Source of the DNA: Bacteroidota bacterium
Lineage (GTDB): Bacteria > Bacteroidota > Bacteroidia > Chitinophagales > Chitinophagaceae
DNA: 38,107 nucleotides
Reading direction: 5' to 3'
NCBI GenBank assembly: GCA_018267625.1
Contig: JAFDYC010000107.1
Span: forward strand, 1 to 38,107
Within the stretch, counting starts at the first letter, position 1; every line of letters begins with the position of its first letter. Below the pieces are notes generated by a model that was not told the DNA's origin, did no database searches, and saw nothing but the letters and a program-made list of their open reading frames with translations. The position numbers were made by a program, and so were the translations under genes. This document shows positions 33,571 to 38,107 of the stretch, piece after piece.

Positions 33571-33721
33571 AAAAAATGGTTTGCTACCTGCCTGAAACCA
33601 AAAATGAGGCCGAACTATTCGGTAGCCCGCTCACACACGCTGGACATACCCTGCCGTTTGATGGTTCCCCTTTTACTTTGCCCTTCCCGCAGCAGACCCG
33701 GCAGGGTAAATCCGCACAGCC

Positions 33722-34558
33722 ATGCGCATCATTTCATATAACGTCAACGGCATCCGGAGTGCCATCAGTAAAGGCTTTAATGATTGGCTGGAGACCCATC
33801 CCGCCGATGTGATTTGTCTTCAGGAGGTCAAGGCGTTGGAAAGTGACCTGGACCTGGAAGCGTTCAAAGCCCTGGGCTATCAGCCCTATTTCTTTTCCGC
33901 TCAAAAGAAAGGCTATAGCGGTGTGGCGATACTCAGCCGGCCGCAACCCGACCAGGTTCTTTATGGAAACGGCAATACCCAAAGCGATGCAGAAGGGCGC
34001 ATCCTTCGGGCTGACTATGGTGCTGTCACACTGATTAATGCCTACTTCCCCAGCGGCTCCTCGGGCGATGAACGCCAGGCCTACAAATACATCTGGCTCG
34101 ATGAATTTTTCGATTACCTGAATGCTTTGCGCCGCGAACGCCCGAATCTGATTGTATGCGGCGACTACAACATCTGCCACCGCGAAATTGACATTCACAG
34201 CCCCAAGACCAACAAGGATAGCAGCGGCTTTCTGCCCGAAGAACGTGCCTGGATGGACCGATATTTCGAATCAGGCTTTGTGGATAGCTTCCGGCATTTG
34301 CACCCCGACCAGGCGCACCAATATTCCTGGTGGTCTTTTCGCGCAGGTGCGCGAAAAAACAACAAGGGCTGGCGTATTGACTACATCTCGGTGAGTACGC
34401 CCTTGCAGGAGGCACTGAAGGAAGCTGCCATCTACCCTGATGTGCAGCATTCGGACCATTGCCCGGTTTTCGCCGCTCTGAATCTTAAGACGCAAAAGAC
34501 TATTGTCCCCGCCCCTGTTTCTCAAAAGAAAGCTTCAGGCAAGAAACCCGTAAAATAG
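33722..34558 (+). CDS. xth: Exodeoxyribonuclease III
   Basis: 278 residues. AP endonuclease/3'-5' exonuclease of the EEP fold, acting in base-excision repair. Motifs: Asn7 (SYNVNGIRSA), Glu35 (ICLQEVKA), GYSGVAILSR, Asp148/Asn150 (VCGDYNICH), WWSFRAGARKNNKGWRIDY and Asp245-His246 (SDHCPVFAAL). After about residue 254 there is a 24-residue Lys/Pro/Ser-rich basic tail (IVPAPVSQKKASGKKPVK) not needed for catalysis, perhaps for DNA affinity. holB starts 13 bases later, so the two are probably co-transcribed. Confidence 0.95.
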   Translation: MRIISYNVNGIRSAISKGFNDWLETHPADVICLQEVKALESDLDLEAFKALGYQPYFFSAQKKGYSGVAILSRPQPDQVLYGNGNTQSDAEGRILRADYGAVTLINAYFPSGSSGDERQAYKYIWLDEFFDYLNALRRERPNLIVCGDYNICHREIDIHSPKTNKDSSGFLPEERAWMDRYFESGFVDSFRHLHPDQAHQYSWWSFRAGARKNNKGWRIDYISVSTPLQEALKEAAIYPDVQHSDHCPVFAALNLKTQKTIVPAPVSQKKASGKKPVK

Positions 34559-34571
34559 CCCTCACCGCACC

Positions 34572-35696
34572 ATGCAATTTTCCGATGTCGTCGGCCAGGC
34601 TGCTGCCAAGCAAAACCTCATCCAGATGTGGCAGAGTGGGCGTATGCCTCATGCCCTCCTCATGCTGGGCCAGGAAGGTACCGGTGGGCTGCCCCTGGCT
34701 TTAGCTCTGGCACAGTACGCCTTTTGCGAAGCCAAAACCGAAACAGATTCCTGTGGCCGCTGCCCCGGTTGCCAGAAAGTGAGCCGCATGGAACATGCCG
34801 ACCTCCATTTTTCATACCCTGCTTTTGGCCCGAAGGTGCTCAGCAAGCAATACATACAGGCCTTTCGGAACTTTGTCCTCGAACGGCCTTATGGCAGTAG
34901 CTACGACTGGCTTCAATCCATCGGTGCGGAAAACAAACAAGGAAATATCACTGCTGAAGAATGCCGGAGCATCATTGACATGCTGACGTTGAAAGCCTAC
35001 GAGGGCGGGCCTAAAATCCAGATTATCTGGAGGCCTGAATACCTTGGCAAGGAAGGGAATATTTTACTCAAGCTCATTGAAGAGCCGCCCGATCAAACGA
35101 CCCTCCTTTTTGTGGCCGAGAGCACGGAAGAAATCTTAGGCACTATCCTCTCACGCACCCAACTACTGCGCCTGAGGCCGATAAGTCCCACAGAGGTTGC
35201 TGCGGGCCTTCGACAACGGGGCCTGGCGGATGAGCGGCAGGCTGCACAAATCGGCCAGATCTGCGCAGGTTCCTTTAGCGAAGCCTTAAATCTGGTGGCA
35301 CAGGGCGAAGGCGATATGTTGCCTGCCTTACGGGAATGGTTTAATGCCCTGGCGATGAACAACGGGTTTGGTATGATTCGATTCGTGAATCTATGGAGCA
35401 AGGCAGGCCGTGAGAGCATTATTAATCTGCTCAGCTTCACCCTGAGTGTGCTTGAAGCTGCCCTTCGCCTCAGCTACCTGCCGGAAACGCATCATTCCCT
35501 ACCGCCTCAGGAAGCAAAATTTGCCCGCAAACTGGCCGACCGAAGGCTGCCTGCCGACACATACCGCGTCATGATTCAAGCCCTCACGAAAGCTTCTTTC
35601 CGCATCGAACGAAACGCCTATTCCAAAAGTGTACTCCTGGCCCTGAGCATTCAGATGCAACATGCCTTACAGACCGCCAGCATGCAGCCTCATTAG
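34572..35696 (+). CDS. holB: DNA polymerase III subunit delta' (HolB)
   Basis: 374 residues. Clamp-loader stator with the AAA+ fold. MQFSDVVGQ... is the family start. The P-loop is degenerate (GQEGTGGL, residues 33-40, with Gly in place of the Lys), as expected for a non-ATP-binding delta'. Zinc-ligand cysteines are present (Cys52, Cys61, Cys64, Cys67; CGRCPGCQKV). NILLKLIEEPPDQTTLLFVA and ILSRTQLLRLRP follow; the usual SRC arginine-finger motif reads SRT here. A long C-terminal collar region ends the protein. It sits directly behind xth in the same transcript. Confidence 0.93.
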   Translation: MQFSDVVGQAAAKQNLIQMWQSGRMPHALLMLGQEGTGGLPLALALAQYAFCEAKTETDSCGRCPGCQKVSRMEHADLHFSYPAFGPKVLSKQYIQAFRNFVLERPYGSSYDWLQSIGAENKQGNITAEECRSIIDMLTLKAYEGGPKIQIIWRPEYLGKEGNILLKLIEEPPDQTTLLFVAESTEEILGTILSRTQLLRLRPISPTEVAAGLRQRGLADERQAAQIGQICAGSFSEALNLVAQGEGDMLPALREWFNALAMNNGFGMIRFVNLWSKAGRESIINLLSFTLSVLEAALRLSYLPETHHSLPPQEAKFARKLADRRLPADTYRVMIQALTKASFRIERNAYSKSVLLALSIQMQHALQTASMQPH

Positions 35697-35837
35697 CCTT
35701 TATTCTCTGGCTGGGCCGTTGTTTTCATAAATATTTATTTCTTCCGGACAGATTTTGGCAAAGCCTTTGCTTAATCCCGAGCGGGTCTGGGGCTTCTAAG
35801 CCGTTTCGGCATCCTTTTTTAAAAGCAATCTTTCATC

Positions 35838-37358
35838 ATGGCTTCCTTATTCTTGAAAAAATCATTCATGGCTGGCGCTTTGCTGGCGCTGGGCTGCTAC
35901 ACGGCCCAGGCACAGGACGAGCGCGATGCTGTGCGCTATTCGTTCCTGCAACCACAGGGCACGGCACGTTCCATTGGCTTTGGCAATGCCCTGGGTTCTA
36001 TCGGTGGAGACTTCAGTTCCCTGGCTGTGAACCCTGCCGGCATTGGCATCTACCGCAGTTCGGAGATCACGTTCACTCCTTCACTCATGTTCAGCGGCAC
36101 TACGGCCGATTATATGGGGCATGAAGATGAGGACCACGGCAGCCATTTTGCTATTAGCAATATTGGCCTCGTCACCACGCATGTCAATAATGGCCGTCGT
36201 GCCCGGCGCAGCGGTTGGTCATCGGTGTCTTTTGGTATAGGAATGACCCGGTTGGCCGATTTCACCCGTAACTATTCTTATTCCGGTGTCAACACCAGCT
36301 CGTCTGGTGCTTTTGTGTTTGAAGATGATGCCAATAAAAATGGCCTGCACAGTCAGAACACCTCGCTTGGAGACTTGGGGTATCAGAGCTATCTACTCAA
36401 TTATGACTCGGCAAAAAACGTGTACTATTCCGTTGCTGACCCATCCTCCGCAGCGCCAGTAAAACAACTGAACACCGTCACGGAGCGGGGCGGTATTTCT
36501 GAATTAGGCATCACCCTGGGCGGCAGCTACGAAGACAGACTGATGCTTGGTGCCACAGTGGGCATCCCTATTCTGCGCTATCAGTACGACCGAACCTTCA
36601 CCGAAACCGACCTGAGTGGTACCAACCCGAACTACGGGGGCTTCAGTTTCAATCAAAACCTCAAAACCAATGGTGCCGGCCTAAACTTAAAGCTGGGCCT
36701 GATTGTGAAACCGAATGACCAGTTTCGATTTGGTGTTGCCCTGCACACACCCACCTACTTGTCTTTGTCCGATGTATATAATGAAAGCCTGACGGCAAAT
36801 ACGGAATCCTGGCATGGCATCACGACAGCCAACATGCTCGAAAACCAATACGATTATCACCTGAGCACACCCTGGCGGGCGATAGTTTCCGGCACTGTCT
36901 TTTTGGGCCAGCACGGCTTCGTTACAGCCGACTATGAGTTTGTGGACTACAGTTCTGCCCGTTTTTCTTTTGCCCCTGCCGATAAGGATTATGAAAGCCA
37001 GGTCAACGAGGTTATTCGCCATTCCTTACGCCCTGCTTCCAACCTGCGTGCCGGTATAGAGCTACGCTTCGACAACTTCCAATTGCGCGGTGGTTTCGGG
37101 TACTATGGTAATGCCTTCAAGTCCGGCGACCCAGATGGTTCCGAGCGCCTCGACTTCTCCGCCGGCTTTGGCTTCCGTTTCTCAAGAACCTTCATTGACT
37201 TTGGCTTCGTTCACCACACCTACACCAGCAGCGAACAACCCTACACGCTGGCAGATACCAATAAACCTGGTTCCTGGTATTATGGCCTGGTCGTCCCAAC
37301 GGCTGACCTGAACACCGGCAACAACAACGCCGTAGTGACCTTGGGCTTCAAGCTTTGA
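35838..37358 (+). CDS. Outer-membrane transport protein, OmpP1/FadL/TodX type
   Basis: 506 residues. The signal peptide ends near YTAQAQ. The mature N-terminus (YSFLQPQGTARSIGFGNALG, then GSIGGDFSSLAVNPAGIGIY) is the conserved hatch region of the FadL-type family, with the NPAG motif. The rest consists of amphipathic strands ending in VVTLGFKL. Such barrels carry hydrophobic substrates such as fatty acids or aromatic compounds across the outer membrane; the actual substrate is unknown. No fatty-acid gene is adjacent, though a desaturase is elsewhere in the window. It precedes the small lipoprotein gene by 113 bases. Confidence 0.87.
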   Translation: MASLFLKKSFMAGALLALGCYTAQAQDERDAVRYSFLQPQGTARSIGFGNALGSIGGDFSSLAVNPAGIGIYRSSEITFTPSLMFSGTTADYMGHEDEDHGSHFAISNIGLVTTHVNNGRRARRSGWSSVSFGIGMTRLADFTRNYSYSGVNTSSSGAFVFEDDANKNGLHSQNTSLGDLGYQSYLLNYDSAKNVYYSVADPSSAAPVKQLNTVTERGGISELGITLGGSYEDRLMLGATVGIPILRYQYDRTFTETDLSGTNPNYGGFSFNQNLKTNGAGLNLKLGLIVKPNDQFRFGVALHTPTYLSLSDVYNESLTANTESWHGITTANMLENQYDYHLSTPWRAIVSGTVFLGQHGFVTADYEFVDYSSARFSFAPADKDYESQVNEVIRHSLRPASNLRAGIELRFDNFQLRGGFGYYGNAFKSGDPDGSERLDFSAGFGFRFSRTFIDFGFVHHTYTSSEQPYTLADTNKPGSWYYGLVVPTADLNTGNNNAVVTLGFKL

Positions 37359-37429
37359 GCCTTTGCCGATAAGTTTCAGGCTGTGCCTATTTGGGCTTGA
37401 TATAACAAACGGGTGCAAGCCCGGAACAT

Positions 37430-37441
37430 TATTTTTGCGCC
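37430..37441 (+). promoter_or_regulatory. Predicted extended -7 box of the small lipoprotein gene
   Basis: TATTTTTGCGCC is identical in all 12 bases to the SRP RNA promoter box with its CGCC extension. It lies 30 bases before the ATG. The expected TTG is not found at 19-21 bases. Confidence 0.5.
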
Positions 37442-37471
37442 CGATTCAAATAATAACAGCAATCAACATCT

Positions 37472-37870
37472 ATGAAAAAGTATGTCCCTCTCCTGCTGGC
37501 CGGCGCAATGCTCGCCGTAGCTTCTTGCGGCAATAACGCCAGCAACACGCCTACTCAGGCACAAATAGACTCCATGGCAGCAGCCCGTGCAGATTCTATT
37601 GCCACATCCATGAAGGCTCAAAACGATAGCCTCATCAATGCCTCGGCCAAACAGCGTGCTGACAGCACCCTTCGTGCCGATTCTATTGCCCGTGCTGCTC
37701 AAGCCGTCAAGACCCCTGCGCCCACACAACACACCGCTAAAAAAACAGTGACCCATACCAAGACGGAATCGGAAAAGGTGAACGATCTTTTCAAGCAAAA
37801 CCAAAACGAACAAAAAACCAAGGCTAAGGCTAAGGAAGAAGAAAACAAGGTGAACGGTCTGTTCAAATAA
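37472..37870 (+). CDS. Small repetitive lipoprotein, uncharacterised
   Basis: 132 residues. The signal peptide ends in a lipobox VASC (Cys19). The mature part is helical and low in complexity: RADSIA-type units recur (AARADSIATS, QRADSTL, RADSIARA), then a basic Thr/Lys-rich linker, and two copies of a short motif near the end (KVNDLFK and KVNGLFK, the latter being the C-terminus). It looks like an extended, periplasm-facing or surface lipid-anchored rod. No family or partner is recognised. It has its own promoter box and terminator. Confidence 0.72.
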   Translation: MKKYVPLLLAGAMLAVASCGNNASNTPTQAQIDSMAAARADSIATSMKAQNDSLINASAKQRADSTLRADSIARAAQAVKTPAPTQHTAKKTVTHTKTESEKVNDLFKQNQNEQKTKAKAKEEENKVNGLFK

Positions 37871-37889
37871 TCGGGCATTCTGCCCCATT

Positions 37890-37925
37890 AAAGCCGCTTC
37901 CATTCAGGGGGCGGCTTTCTTTTTT
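37890..37925 (+). terminator. Intrinsic terminator after the small lipoprotein gene
   Basis: An 8-bp stem (37890-37897 with 37911-37918) with a 13-base loop is followed by a T-rich tail to 37925. It lies 19 bases past the stop codon. The remaining 182 bases of the window hold no gene I can support. Confidence 0.85.
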
Positions 37926-38107
37926 CAGTTATGAATCCGGTAGGAGGATTTTTCCCGGTATGATTCCGCTATTCGGCCTTGCCCGGATGACGCAATGTCT
38001 TCCATTTCCCTCAAGTTTTTCTTGGGATACAATGTGCCTAATGTCCCGTTTTTTCCCTTTTAGAAAGCACTAGGTTTCAGCTCGCCATCGCTCCCGTTAA
38101 CTAAAAG

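Noticed and set aside
37393..37422. 7-bp inverted repeat GGGCTTG/CAAGCCC after the porin gene
   Set aside because: Loop of 16 bases and no immediate T-run; could be a weak terminator but not supported enough to list.
37926..38107. Short ATG frames of 10 and 34 codons at the right edge
   Set aside because: No promoter, no signal or membrane pattern, and composition not protein-like.

Overview
This is chromosomal DNA of a Bacteroidota bacterium, most likely from the Chitinophagales/Saprospirales side of the phylum. Base composition is near 50 % GC. The reasons are: a type IX secretion (T9SS) and gliding cluster (porV, porU, gldJ); a secreted protein with a T9SS C-terminal sorting domain; many Bac/Flavo-type lipoproteins; starts without Shine-Dalgarno sequences; and promoters of the Bacteroidota type (TTG/TTTG, about 20 nt, TAnnTTTG). 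It is mainly a housekeeping region. I see no phage, insertion sequence, CRISPR array, tRNA or rRNA.

Layout: 1-7060 holds porV and porU on the minus strand and divergent gldJ. 7100-9230 holds an enolase-superfamily dipeptide epimerase and murB (cell-wall peptide recycling and peptidoglycan precursor synthesis). 9370-16170 holds an M13 metallopeptidase lipoprotein, an outer-membrane beta-barrel, a GT-C-like membrane protein and a PIF1/RecD-like helicase with a C-terminal HTH. 16280-19420 holds a fatty-acid desaturase, a candidate small RNA and a T9SS cargo protein. 19527-23450 holds atpG standing apart from other ATP-synthase genes, an unannotated 40-residue membrane ORF, an exported endonuclease/phosphatase-fold protein and a polysaccharide-polymerase-like protein. 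23550-26700 holds a VWA-domain protein and a PhoB/PhoR-like two-component pair. 26695-29725 holds a coiled-coil membrane protein, a PolB-like 3'-5' exonuclease and holA. 29770-30650 holds transaldolase and the SRP RNA gene (ffs), which lies in an apparently empty gap. 30747-33570 is an accessory stretch of lipoproteins, one broken by a one-base slip in a 7-base homopolymer. 33722-35696 holds xth and holB. 35838-37925 holds a FadL/OmpP1-like porin and a small repetitive lipoprotein.

Functional links: PorU/PorV form the outer-membrane attachment complex that would process cargo such as the CTD protein at 17447. HolA and HolB are both clamp-loader subunits and sit near DNA-metabolism genes (xth, PolB-like exonuclease). 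The SRP RNA gene is useful because its 5' end calibrates where transcription starts after a TAnnTTTG box. By that measure several genes here look leaderless.

Most worth checking: the 7-base homopolymer frameshift in the accessory lipoprotein group, the candidate sRNA at about 17256-17331, the 40-aa membrane ORF at 20649-20771, and the set of near-leaderless promoters.
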